Shown here one piece after another: positions 23,996 to 34,619 of a stretch of 64,000 bases of DNA. The DNA comes from Limnoperna fortunei. Lineage: Eukaryota; Mollusca; Bivalvia; Mytilida; Modiolidae. The stretch covers positions 15,882,641 through 15,946,640 of the forward strand of contig OX104122.1 of the NCBI GenBank assembly GCA_944474755.1, given 5' to 3'. The number at the start of each line of letters is the position of its first letter. Positions within the stretch are counted from its first letter, which is position 1. The translations under genes were made by a program, and so were the position numbers. The notes beneath the pieces were generated by a model that did no database searches, was not told the DNA's origin, and was given only the letters and a program-made list of their open reading frames with translations.

Positions 23996-24256
23996 CGACG
24001 CTCCTCCAAACTATAAACTCAGTCATGACTTAGTATATATTACAGTTGCATTAGCATCAGAGAAAAATCTCTAAAGTATACACTCAGGAAAAAAGTTTTT
24101 GCCATTCGAAGACAATCTTTATAATAATAATAATCAATAATAATAATAATAAACTTTTACATTCTCTGACATAATAATGTCTTGTCTGTGTTATTTGTTA
24201 TGTTACCGTGATTTTGTCCTGAATTACCATAAAACAAACAACCATATAAAAGATGA

Positions 24257-24262
24257 TTTATT
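24257..24262 (-). promoter_or_regulatory. Poly(A) signal of copy C
   Basis: AATAAA on the minus strand, 22 nt past the last terminal-exon stop; the surrounding GATGATTTATTGA is shared with copies B and D. Confidence 0.5.
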
Positions 24263-24283
24263 GAGTTATATAGTTCTGCTTTA

Positions 24284-24316
24284 CTAAGGACAGACACATT
24301 TGACTGATGCTGGATC
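24284..24316 (-). pseudogene. Copy C terminal exon, duplicate 4 (most distal)
   Basis: Reads DPASVKCVCP and TAG, but the acceptor is TTTTTTAG|G, so the exon joins one base out of phase unless another site is used. Fourth unit of a ~70-bp tandem array of terminal exons. Confidence 0.55.
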
Positions 24317-24351
24317 CCTAAAAAATAACAAAATTATATAATCCTGCTCCA

Positions 24352-24385
24352 CTAAGGACAGACACAGTTGACCGGCCGCTGGATC
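24352..24385 (-). pseudogene. Copy C terminal exon, duplicate 3
   Basis: The acceptor TTTATTTCAG is intact, but the exon is 34 nt instead of 33: an extra G in GCGGCCGGTCAAC shifts the frame before the CVCP stop. Confidence 0.55.
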
Positions 24386-24422
24386 CTGAAATAAAAACAC
24401 AAAATGATATAATCCTGCTCCA

Positions 24423-24455
24423 CTAAGGACAGACACAGTTGACGGCCGCTGGATC
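24423..24455 (-). CDS. Copy C terminal exon, duplicate 2
   Basis: 33 nt encoding DPAAVNCVCP and TAG, acceptor TTTTTATTTCAG intact. The exon itself is undamaged although the gene upstream is broken. Confidence 0.45.
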   Translation of the reverse strand, partial: DPAAVNCVCP

Positions 24456-24492
24456 CTGAAATAAAAACACAAAATGATATAATCCTGCTCCA

Positions 24493-24525
24493 CTAAGGAC
24501 AGACACAGTTGACGGCCGCTGGAAA
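24493..24525 (-). CDS. Copy C terminal exon, duplicate 1 (most proximal)
   Basis: 33 nt encoding FPAAVNCVCP and TAG, acceptor TTTTATTTCAG intact. It differs from duplicate 2 at the first residue (F for D). Being closest to the upstream exon, it would be the default acceptor. Confidence 0.45.
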   Translation of the reverse strand, partial: FPAAVNCVCP

Positions 24526-24972
24526 CTGAAATAAAAGCAAAATATCTCCAGTACACTGTCATTTACTAACAATGAATAATTACTTCGTCATACAGTACAT
24601 TTCGCTGTTGTAGTCACCTCTGTAGAAGACTGCTATACTATTAATAATATACTTCTAAAGTTTTAAACTAGTTTGTTATAGCTTGATAAAATTTTCCAAA
24701 CTGTGTTTTTAAAATCAAATTACTAAAATTGAAAAAGTAACAAATTGGCACGATTACATCTGAAGCTCTATTTAACACATAGTAAAATAAATAACGTCAG
24801 TCCCAAATTCTGACAATATTGTTTCATTATTTATGAAGAACATTGGGCATAATTAATACTTGATTTGTCATTACCCATAATGCTTTGTCATTACCCATAC
24901 TTATTTGTTCGCTTTAACCTTCCCGGTTATTTTTTTTTTTTGTTGCTAAATATCTAAATGGACATCAGCACT

Positions 24973-25170
24973 TACAATACGAGCCTATCAAATACCAGCA
25001 CTCGCAGGAAGTGTACAATCCTGGTTGCCGTTTCATAAAGCGATCGTTTGCTTAACGTGCACGTTATCCCATTTAAATTGCATAGGATAACGAGCACGTT
25101 AATTAGCGAACGCTTTATGAAACGGCACCCTGACTTCCAATTACAGAAACCGTGAATATCGCACAATCTA
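24973..25170 (-). pseudogene. Copy C CTLD exon interrupted by a foldback element
   Basis: Both ends match the 43543-43655 exon of copy D: the 5' part has GATTGTGCG (the IDC region) and the 3' part has GGATTGTACAC...GCTGGTATTTG...GCTCGTATT|GTAAGT. A 106-bp foldback (25025-25130) sits inside. In addition the codons for CE in the GICEARI motif are TGA TAG. The exon cannot encode a CTLD end. Confidence 0.75.
25025..25130. mobile_element. Foldback element inserted in coding exon
   Basis: Arms TTGCCGTTTCATAAAGCGAT and its complement ending CGCTTTATGAAACGGCACCC, with internal TTAACGTGCACGTTATCCCA mirrored by GGATAACGAGCACGTTAATT. Two more copies of the same family are at 40000-40107 and 40117-40225. 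Confidence 0.85.
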
Positions 25171-25611
25171 CTATTCCATTGTTGTCTGAAAATGAAGATC
25201 AATGCTTTGCGTTAATCACTTCAATATCCTCTTATGTTAATTCAAAACATAATTTAATGTAGCTTTCTAGTAGTATGAACATATTTTGTATTTTTAGTTT
25301 TTGTTTTATTATGTCCACACATTAACGAGTCTTGTTTAACATTGGTTACTGACAATTCCTTTCATTTTATGCAAAAATGCTCCATCATACACCAGTATTT
25401 AACTATTTAAGTAGCAGTGATTAAGTTATAGTCATTTCTTATTTGATGTTGCACTTGCTATCGTTCTCAAGGCTGTTATATGAATTTTCACCTGTTAAAA
25501 TGTGTTCTTGGCATGCGAAACACATTGATGAGATAAGTAAGTATGTATTGTACAAACTATGACAATTAAATTATATTGCAATACATTTTATGTAAACTTG
25601 GTTATACATAC

Positions 25612-25719
25612 TCTCTGGAAAATTTACTCCAACATGTACCTGCTGGCTGTTAGTACCTATGAAAGCCCCAGCATTTACGTTATTTTCCATATGCCCAACA
25701 TAAAATGATCCAACTACAC
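25612..25719 (-). pseudogene. Copy C CTLD middle exon (frame intact)
   Basis: Homologous to 44085-44189 in copy D. The translation has VGSFYVGHMENNVNAGAF, then NSQQVHVGVNFPE, matching VGTYYIGYSEFRNG... in D (the yWIG strand of the CTLD). Acceptor TTTTTCAG|GTGTAG (an in-frame alternative starts six bases later at TAG|TTGG), donor GAGA|GTATGT. The exon is undamaged, but it belongs to a gene with disabling changes in the exons on both sides. Confidence 0.6.
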
Positions 25720-26129
25720 CTGAAAAATACAAATAAAATAAGATAAATATCAAACAGATTTAGGTAGGAAATTTGTTGCAGATGTTAAAAGAGCTGCACA
25801 TTTTGCTCGTTTTATCGGTTTATCGAAAAATACAGAGTACTCACTAGATCGGACTCTAAGCACTTAAATCTGTTTGTAGCATGACACAGTTACGTGAATG
25901 TTACAGAGCATAAACGTCCTCACCTAAAACAGAGTCTTGATTGTATACTTAATTGGTGGGGGTTTAATTTGCCTGTAAATGCCGTTATTTTGCCCATCAC
26001 ATGCCGTGGCGTTCTTACGTATTTCATTATAAGTTTTAAAGTGACCTTGCAGCCATGAAAAGTTTCCAAGATACCCTACTAATGCAAACTTGTAAAAGAT
26101 CTACCAGTATGTTTGGTGGGGGGGGGGGG

Positions 26130-26570
26130 GCATGATGGGCCATTGTCTTTATTTTACTCTGCTATCACCCAACGCTGTTTGTTGTTAGGTCCCTTTGTTT
26201 CAAAGTGGTTCTGAACTGTTCTACGCATTGTTCGGTTACGTAGTCGATACTGTAAGGTCGGCATCGTCACGATTTTCAATTTTCTGTTACCAAACATCTT
26301 CTACATTGTGGTAGAACGCATTAAAGCGAATACTATCGGTGTAGATGGACGAATTGGTTGGACTTCTTAGATGCAACATTTCTTTGCCGGATTTAGTATA
26401 ACGTTTTTGAATTTTGACAAAAAAAGGTCTACAACAGCTCATTCATTTGGATTTTAAATATTTTTTGGGTTCGAGTGCCACTGATGAGTCTTGGTTAGAC
26501 GAAACACGCGTCTGGCGTAGTAAATTCTATTAACCTCGGTATCTTTGATGACATTTTATTCTTTACTTGC
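26130..26570 (+). mobile_element. Ribozyme-bearing repeat, likely retroelement fragment
   Basis: The sequence around the hammerhead (TTCATTTGGATTTTAAATAT upstream, GTAAATTCTATTAACCTCGG downstream) resembles, from memory, a very common mussel/bivalve dispersed repeat that carries the same core. In bivalves such ribozymes are known from small retrozyme-like repeats and Penelope-like elements. I cannot set the ends; the range is a guess. Confidence 0.4.
26471..26519 (+). ncRNA. Type I hammerhead ribozyme
   Basis: Reads GTGCCA-CTGATGA-GTC-loop-GAC-GAAA-C-ACGC-GTC-TGGCGTA. All core elements are present: CUGAUGA, a stem II of GUC/GAC, GAAA, a minimal stem III (AC/GU around ACGC) and the cleavage triplet GUC. 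Stem I forms between GUGCCA and UGGCGU with G-U wobbles. Cleavage is expected after C26512. The short stem III is typical of the newt/schistosome/bivalve repeat ribozymes, which usually need a dimer for efficient cleavage. Confidence 0.85.
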
Positions 26571-26670
26571 GTCAGGATCAGTTTAGCGACTATTGACGCA
26601 TGCTCTGCCGAGTGGGTGTGCTAACTTCTACATAATGCAATTTAGGCAATCAACATTATTTTAATTATTT

Positions 26671-26933
26671 TTTGTTTGTTTGTTTGTTTGAATGGTGTTT
26701 TAACGCCACTTTCAGCAATTTTTCAGCTATTTCATGGCGTCCAGTTTTTATTGGGGGAGGAAGCCGGAGTACCCGAAGAGAACCCCCGACCTGCGGTAGG
26801 AAAACTGGCAATCCTTGTCAATTCAGATTGGAGTCGAGTACACCCTGCCTGCAGTGAGAATCGAACCAGCAATCTCAGTGTTGACAGACCACGTGATCAA
26901 TAGTAAACGAACTACCTTGACCACTCGGCCACC
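26671..26933 (-). mobile_element. tRNA-derived SINE with target-site duplication
   Basis: Full-length minus-strand copy flanked by the 12-bp repeat TTATTTTAATTA (26656-26667 and 26934-26945). Very close to the 23177 copy in sequence, so probably a recent insertion. Confidence 0.9.
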
Positions 26934-27049
26934 TTATTTTAATTAGAATCATTAAATAATTCCATAATTACAGTAGTGAAAATTATTTATTTATTTAAGG
27001 AATACTTCAAATTTCTGAACAGGTTATACGATATAACATGGTTTGCGTC

Positions 27050-30000
27050 TATTTTTGCCTAGTTTATTCCCGATATTTTTTACATTATTAACGAATTATT
27101 AGTGGTTATAGTATTCACGATATTTTTTTTACAGTATTAACGAATTATTAGTGGTTATAGTATTCACGACATTTTTGACAGTATTAGCGAATTATTAGTG
27201 GTTATAGTATTCACGATATTTTTTACAGTATTAACGAATTATTAGTGGTTATAGTATTCACGATATTTTTTACAGTATTAACGAATTATTAGTGGTTATA
27301 GTATTCCCGATATTTTTTTTACAGTATTAACGAATTATTAGTGGTTATAGTATTCACGACATTTTTGACAGTATTAGCGAATTATTAGTGGTTATAGTAT
27401 TCACGATATTTTTTACAGTATTAGCGAATTATTAGTGGTTATAGTATTCACGATACTTTTTACAGTATTAGCGAATTATTAGTGGTTATAGTATTCACGA
27501 TATTTTTTACAGTATTAACGAATTATTAGTGGTTATAGTATTCACGATATTTTTTTTACAGTATTAACGAATTATTAGTGGTTATAGTATTCACGACATT
27601 TTTGACAGTATTAGCGAATTATTAGTGGTTATAGTATTCACGATATTTTTTACAGTATTAGCGAATTATTAGTGGTTATAGTATTCACGATACTTTTTTT
27701 ACAGTATTAACGAATTATTAGTGGTTATAGTATTCACGACATTTTTGACATTATTAGCGAATTATTAGTGGTTATAGTATTCACGATACTTTTTTTACAG
27801 TATTAACGAATTATTAGTGGTTATAGTATTCACGATATTTTTTACAGTATTAACGAATTATTAGTGGTTATAGTATTCACGATATTTTTTACAGTATTAA
27901 CGAATTATAAGTGGCGATATTTTTTACAGTATCAACGAATTATTAGTGGTTATAGTATTCACGATACTTTTTACAGTATTAACGAATTATAAGTGGCGAT
28001 ATTTTTTACAGTATCAACGAATTATTAGTGGTTATAGTATTCACGATATTTTTTACAGTATTAACGAATTATTAGTGGTTATAGTATTCACGATATGTTT
28101 TTTACAGTATTAACAAATTATTAGTGGTTATAGTATTCACGATACTTTTTTTACAGTATTAACAAATTATTGGTGGTTATAGTATTCACGATACTTTTTT
28201 TTACAGTATTAACGAATTATTAGTGGTTATAGTATTCACGATATTTTTTACAGTATTAACGAATTATAAGTGGGGATATTTGTTACAGTATCAACGAATT
28301 ATTAGTGGTTATAGTATTCACGATACTTTTTTTACAGTATTAACAAATTATTAGTGGTTATAGTATTCACGATACTTTTTTTACAGTATTAACGAATTAT
28401 TAGTGGTTATAGTATTCACGATATTTTTTACAGTATTAGCGAATTATTAGTGGTTATAGTATTCACGATACTTTTTACAGTATTAACGAATTATAAGTGG
28501 CGATATTTTTTACAGTATCAACGAATTATTAGTGGTTATAGTATTCACGATACTTTTTTTACAGTATTAACAAATTATTAGTGGTTATAGTATTCACGAT
28601 ACTTTTTTTACAGTATTAACGAATTATTAGTGGTTATAGTATTCACGATATTTTTTACAGTATTAGCGAATTATTAGTGGTTATAGTATTCACGATACTT
28701 TTTACAGTATTAACGAATTATAAGTGGCGATATTTTTTACAGCATCAACGAATTATTAGTGGTTATAGTATTCACGATACTTTTTTTACAGTATTAACAA
28801 ATTATTAGTGGTTATAGTATTCACGATACTTTTTTTACAGTATTAACGAATTATTAGTGGTTATAGTATTCACGATATTTTTTACAGTATTAGCGAATTA
28901 TTAGTGGTTATAGTATTCACGATACTTTTTACAGTATTAACGAATTATAAGTGGCGATATTTTTTACAGTATCAACGAATTATTAGTGGTTATAGTATTC
29001 ACGATACTTTTTTTACAGTATTAACAAATTATTAGTGGTTATAGTATTCACAATACTTTTTTTACAGTATTAACGAATTATTAGTGGTTATAGTATTCAC
29101 GATATTTTTTACAGTATTAGGGAATTATTAGTGGTTATAGTATTCACGATACTTTTTACAATATTAGCGAATTATTAGTGGTTATAGTATTCACGATATT
29201 TTTTTACAGTATAAGCGAATTATTAGTGGTTATAGTATTCACGCTATTTTTTACAGTATTAACGAATTATTATTGGTTATAGTATTCACGATATTTTTAC
29301 AGTATTAACGAATTATTATTGGTTATAGTATTCACGATATTTTTTACAGTATTAGCGAATTATTAGTGGTTATAGTATTCACGATACTTTTTACAGTATT
29401 AACGAATTATTATTGGTTATAGTATTCACGATATTTTTTACAGTATTAACGAATTATTAGTGGTAATAGTTTTCACGATACTTTTTACAGTATTAACGAA
29501 TTATTAGTGGTTATAGTATTCACGATACTTTTTTACAGTATTAACGAATTATTAGTAGTTATAGTATTCACGATATTTTTTACAGTATTAACGAATTATT
29601 AGTGGTTATAGTATTCACGATATTGTTTTACAGTATTAACGAATTATTAGTGGTTATAGTATTCACGATATTTTTTACAGTATTAACGAATTATTAGTGG
29701 TTATAGTATTCACGATATTTTTTTTAAAGTATTAACGAATTATTAGTGGTTATAGTATTCAGGAATTCTTTTTAAAGTATTAACGAATTATTAGTGGTTA
29801 TAGTATTCACGATATTTTTTACAGTATTAACGAATTATTAGTGGTTATAGTATTCACGATATTGTTTTACAGTATTAACGAATTATTAGTGGTTATAGTA
29901 TTCATCATATTTTTTTTAAAGTATTAAAAAATTATTAGTGGTTATAGTATTCAGGAATTCTTTTTAAAGTATTAACGAATTATTACTGGTTATAGTATTC

Positions 30001-30115
30001 ATGATATTTTTTTACAGTATCAACGAATTATTAGTGGTTATAGTATTCACGATTTCTTTTAACAGTAAGAACGAATTATTAGCGGTTATATATTCACGAT
30101 ATTTCTTAACACTCT
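27050..30115. repeat. 47-bp minisatellite in intron of copy C
   Basis: About 65 units of ACAGTATTAACGAATTATTA-GTGGTTATAGTATTCACGAT-ATTTTTT. The T-run length varies, and some units have a deletion (ATTATAAGTGGCGATATT). Between about 28259 and 28945 the deletion unit recurs every ~227 bases, a higher-order repeat. Copy D has one such unit at 45493-45528, at the same place just downstream of its AACYA exon. Confidence 0.95.
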
Positions 30116-30204
30116 ATTAATTAAGCAAATTTTTTAAAACCATTCTAAAGTAACATGCTATACTGTATTTGGTATACAAAGTTAACTGTTTGGTAGATGT
30201 GTAC

Positions 30205-30297
30205 CTCCTGTAAAGACCTGTACAGCTGCTGTACAGCTGCTGCTTCACCTGGATTGGTAAACTGTGCCAGAGTGATTCCCACAGCATAGCACGCAGC
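30205..30297 (-). pseudogene. Copy C CTLD exon with 11-bp frameshifting duplication
   Basis: Homologous to 45663-45744 in copy D (AACYAAGGTLAEFTNPGEQF). C reads AACYAVGITLAQFTNPGEAA with acceptor TTTCAG|GCTGCG and donor GGAG|GTACAC. The exon is 93 nt, not 82: GCAGCTGTACA is repeated in tandem (plus strand 30219-30229 and 30230-30240). The extra 11 bases shift the frame into the next exon. Without the repeat the end would align with the D exon and leave in phase 1, so this is a recent inactivating change. Confidence 0.8.
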
Positions 30298-30369
30298 CTG
30301 AAACAACAATAATTTACATAGGATTACATTGTGCACAACATCGACTAATCAAACAATCAGATTACTCGA

Positions 30370-30475
30370 CCGCGGTGAATAATTGCAAAAGGTAGACTAG
30401 ACTAGACTCGACTCACTTAGACTAGACTAAACCTGACTAGACTAGGCCTGACTAGAATAGAATAGAATAGAATTA
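30370..30475. repeat. Short GACTAGACTA / AGAAT tandem repeats
   Basis: Degenerate GACTAGACTA-type units followed by AATAGAATAGAAT, in the intron upstream of the copy C exon. Confidence 0.6.
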
Positions 30476-31123
30476 TGTACATTGCGTGTATTTTACAGTG
30501 CAGTATAAATTGAAAAAAAAGAATAATATAATTGTTTGTCAGACAGGATGCTAGACAATCTTAGACATTTTAAGTTCCATGTAAGACGATATCAAGTCTT
30601 GATAAAAACTGTAAAGTAACATGGAAGGAAAACACGTGATCAGCAAATAAACAACAGCAAAAAGGCAAATGAAAGAAAAGAAACACAGAAAATAAAATCC
30701 AATAAGCAACCCAATATAGGATGAATTTCATTTCTTTTTTGAAAGTAAAATTAATTAGTTGCAATGATTTAACTTAACTCATAATTAAATTAAACAACTT
30801 GCTATAATACGAAATTCCTTAATTCCAGAAGATATTACAGCATTCACCTATTTTATAAAATAGTCATTAAAACTGAGGAGAGACAGCATGGCTAGGCACA
30901 TGTCCCTTGGTTTAATGTTGGTATTTATTTTCGTATTTTGTGTTGGATATAGAATCTGTGTTTGATTGTTTGTACCTTTTCTTGTTGTACTGCTACGACC
31001 CAAATGGGCCTTTGTTTGTAGTTGCTGAATAAAGTAAAGCTTGGATATGATTCAAATGTGGCATCCGCCGTGTTACTAAATGTAATAGTGAAAACACGTA
31101 AATGTCGTACACAGAACGATAAA

Positions 31124-31404
31124 GGGGGCTTCGGTGGCCGAGTGGTCAAGGTAGTTCGTCTACTATTGATCACGTGGTCTGTCAACACTGAGATTGCGGG
31201 TTCGATTCTCACTGCAGGCAGGGTGTACTCGACACCAATCTTAATTGACAAGGATTGCCAGTTTTCCTACCGCAGGTCAGGGGTTTTCTCCGGGTTCTCC
31301 GGCTTCCTACCCCAGTAAAAACTGGACGCTATGATACAGCTGAAAATTGCTGAAATTGGCGTTAAACACCATTAAACAAACACACAAACAAACAAAACAA
31401 ACAA
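31124..31404 (+). mobile_element. tRNA-derived SINE with 13-bp target-site duplication
   Basis: Plus-strand full-length copy: tRNA-like head GGCCGAGTGGTCAAGGTAGT, box B GGGTTCGATTCTC, body AATCTTAATTGACAAGGATT, tail GGCGTTAAACACCATT then CAAA repeats. Flanked by ACAGAACGATAAA at 31111-31123 and 31405-31417. Confidence 0.93.
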
Positions 31405-31659
31405 ACAGAACGATAAAAAATAATGGTAGTGCTAACATATATGTATGACATACACCCCATCATTCAATTCATTTGGTTATTTGGATTGAGAACTTTTAAT
31501 CTTATTGTCTCCCTTGTTTAAGTTGTTTTGTCGTCAGCACGAATCCTACTTACGGGCTACTTTGATCGATTGATTGATTAACGTAAAGTGAGCTTGATTT
31601 ACAGATTGTTCTGATTTGAAGTACAAACTCAAACGTTAATACAAACAAAAGACTAAAAA

Positions 31660-34575
31660 ATAATGAAACAAGACTAACAATACAATACCAATACTAACTC
31701 AAGGAAACAAGACTAACAATACAATACCAATACTAACTCAAGGAAACAAGACTAACAATACAATACCAATACTAACTCAAGGAAACAGGACTAACAATAC
31801 AATACCAATACTAACTCAAGGAAACAGGACTAACAATACAATACCAATACTAACTCAAGGAAACAAGACTTACAATACAATACCAATACTAACTCAAGGA
31901 AACAAGACTAACAATACAATACCAATACTAACTCAAGGAAACATGACTAACAATACAATACCAATACTAACTCAAGGAAACAAAACTAACAATACAATAC
32001 TAATACTAACTCAAGGAAACAAGACTAACAATACAATATCAATACTAACTCAAGGAAACAAGACTTACAATACAATACCAATACTAACTCAAGGAAACAA
32101 GACTAACAATACAATACTAATACTAACTCAAGGAAACAAGACTAACAATACAATATCAATACTAACTCAAGGAAACAAGACTTAAAATACAATACCAATA
32201 CTAACTCAAGGAAACAAGACTAACAATACAATACCAATACTAACTCAAGGAAATAAGACTTACAATACAATACCAATACTAACTCAAGGAAACAAGACTA
32301 ACAATACAATACCAATACTAACTCAAGGAAACAAGACTAACAATACAATACCAATACTAACTCAAGGAAACAAGACTAACAATACAATACCAATACTAAC
32401 TCAAGGAAACAAGACTAACAATACAATACCAATACTAACTCAAGGTAACAAGACTAACAATACAATACCAATACTAACTCAAGGAAACAAGACTTACAAT
32501 ACAATACCAATACTAACTCAAGGAAACAAGACTAACAATACAATACCAATACTAACTCAAGGAAACAAGACTAACAATACAATACCAATACTAACTCAAG
32601 GAAACAAGACTAACAATACAATACCAATACTAACTCAAGGAAACAGGACTAACAATACAATACCAATACTAACTCAAGGAAACAAGACTAACAATACAAT
32701 ACCAATACTAACTCAAGGAAACAAGACTAACAATACAATACCAATACTAACTCAAGGAAACAAGACTAACAATACAATACCAATACTAACTCAAGGAAAC
32801 AGGACTAACAATACAATACCAATGCTAACTCAAGGAAACAGGACTAACAATACAATACTAATACTAACTCAAGGAAACAAGACTTACAATACAATACCAA
32901 TACTAACTCAAGGAAACAAGACTAACAATACAATACCAATACTAACTCAAGGAAACAGGACTAACAATACAATACCAATACTAACTCAAGGAAACAAAAC
33001 TAACAATACAATACTAATACTAACTCAAGGAAACAAGACTAACAATACAATACCAATACTAACTCAAGGAAACAAGACTTACAATACAATACCAATACTA
33101 ACTCAAGGAAACAAGACTAACAATACAATACCAATACTAACTCAAGGAAACAAGACTAACAATACAATACCAATACTAACTCAAGGAAACAGGACTAACA
33201 ATACAATACCAATACTAACTCAAGGAAACAAGACTTACAATACAATACCAATACTAACTCAAGGAAACAAGACTAACAATACAATACCAATACTAACTCA
33301 AGGAAACAAGACTAACAATACAATACCAATACTAACTCAAGGAAACAAGACTAACAATACAATACCAATACTAACTCAAGGTAACAATACTAACAATACA
33401 ATACCAATACTAACTCAAGGAAACAAGACTAACAATACAATACCAATACTAACTCAAGGAAACAGGACTAACAATACAATACCAATACTAACTCAAGGAA
33501 ACAAGACTAACAATACAATACCAATACTAACTCAAGGAAACAAGACTAACAATACAATACCAATACTAACTCAAGGAAACAGGACTAACAATACAATACC
33601 AATACTAACTCAAGGAAACAGGACTAACAATACAATACCAATACTAACTCAAGGAAACAAGACTAACAATACAATACCAATACTAACTCAAGGAAACAGG
33701 ACTAACAATACAATACCAATACTAACTCAAGGAAACATGACTAACAATACAATACCAATGCTAACTCAAGGAAACAGGACTAACAATACAATACCAATAC
33801 TAACTCAAGGAAACAAAACTAACAATACAATACTAATACTAACTCAAGGAAACAATACTAACAATACAATACTAATACTAACTCAAGGAAACAATACTAA
33901 CAATACAATACTAATACTAACTCAAGGAAACAATACTAACAATACAATACTAATACTAACTCAAGGAAACAATACTAACAATACAATACTAATACTAACT
34001 CAAGGAAACAATACTAACAATACAATACTAATACTAACTCAAGGAAACAAGACTAACAATACAATACCAATACTAACTCAAGGAAACAATACTAACAATA
34101 CAATACTAATACTAACTCAAGGAAACAATACTAACAATACAATACTAATACTAACTCAAGGAAACAATACTAACAATACAATACTAATACTAACTCAAGG
34201 AAACAATACTAACAATACAATACTAATACTAACTCAAGGAAACAATACTAACAATACAATACTAATACTAACTCAAGGAAACAAGACTAACAATACAATA
34301 CCAATACTAACTCAAGGAAACAAGACTAACAATACAATACTAATACTAACTCAAGGAAACAATACTAACAATACAATACTAATACTAACTCAAGGAAACA
34401 AGACTAACAATACAATACCAATACTAACTCAAGGAAACAAGACTAACAATACAATACTAATACTAACTCAAGGAAACAATACTAACAATACAATACTAAT
34501 ACTAACTCAAGGAAACAAGACTAACAATACAATACCAATACTAACTCAAGGAAACAATACTAACAATACAATACC
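31660..34575. repeat. 39-bp minisatellite
   Basis: About 75 units of AAGACTAACAATACAATACC-AATACTAACTCAAGGAAAC. The 3' end (33.8-34.5 kb) is dominated by a variant with aatact for aagact and actaat for accaat, so two subfamilies are arranged in blocks. Since 39 is 13 codons with no stop, an ATG-started open frame runs 32822-34615 (repeat peptide NNTIPILTQGNKT); there is no other evidence that it is a gene. Copy D has one related unit at 46111-46167. Confidence 0.95.
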
Positions 34576-34619
34576 ACCACACCAGCGCTTTTTGACTATT
34601 TTTCTTAAGATTTGATATT

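Noticed and set aside
31130..31210. A functional tRNA gene
   Set aside because: Box A and B are present, but the sequence continues into the SINE body and tail with a target-site duplication, so it is a SINE head.
32822..34615. A 597-codon open frame of NNTIPILTQGNKT-type repeats
   Set aside because: It lies wholly inside the 39-bp minisatellite; the openness follows from a stop-free unit of 13 codons. No splice sites, unique ends or signal peptide are seen.
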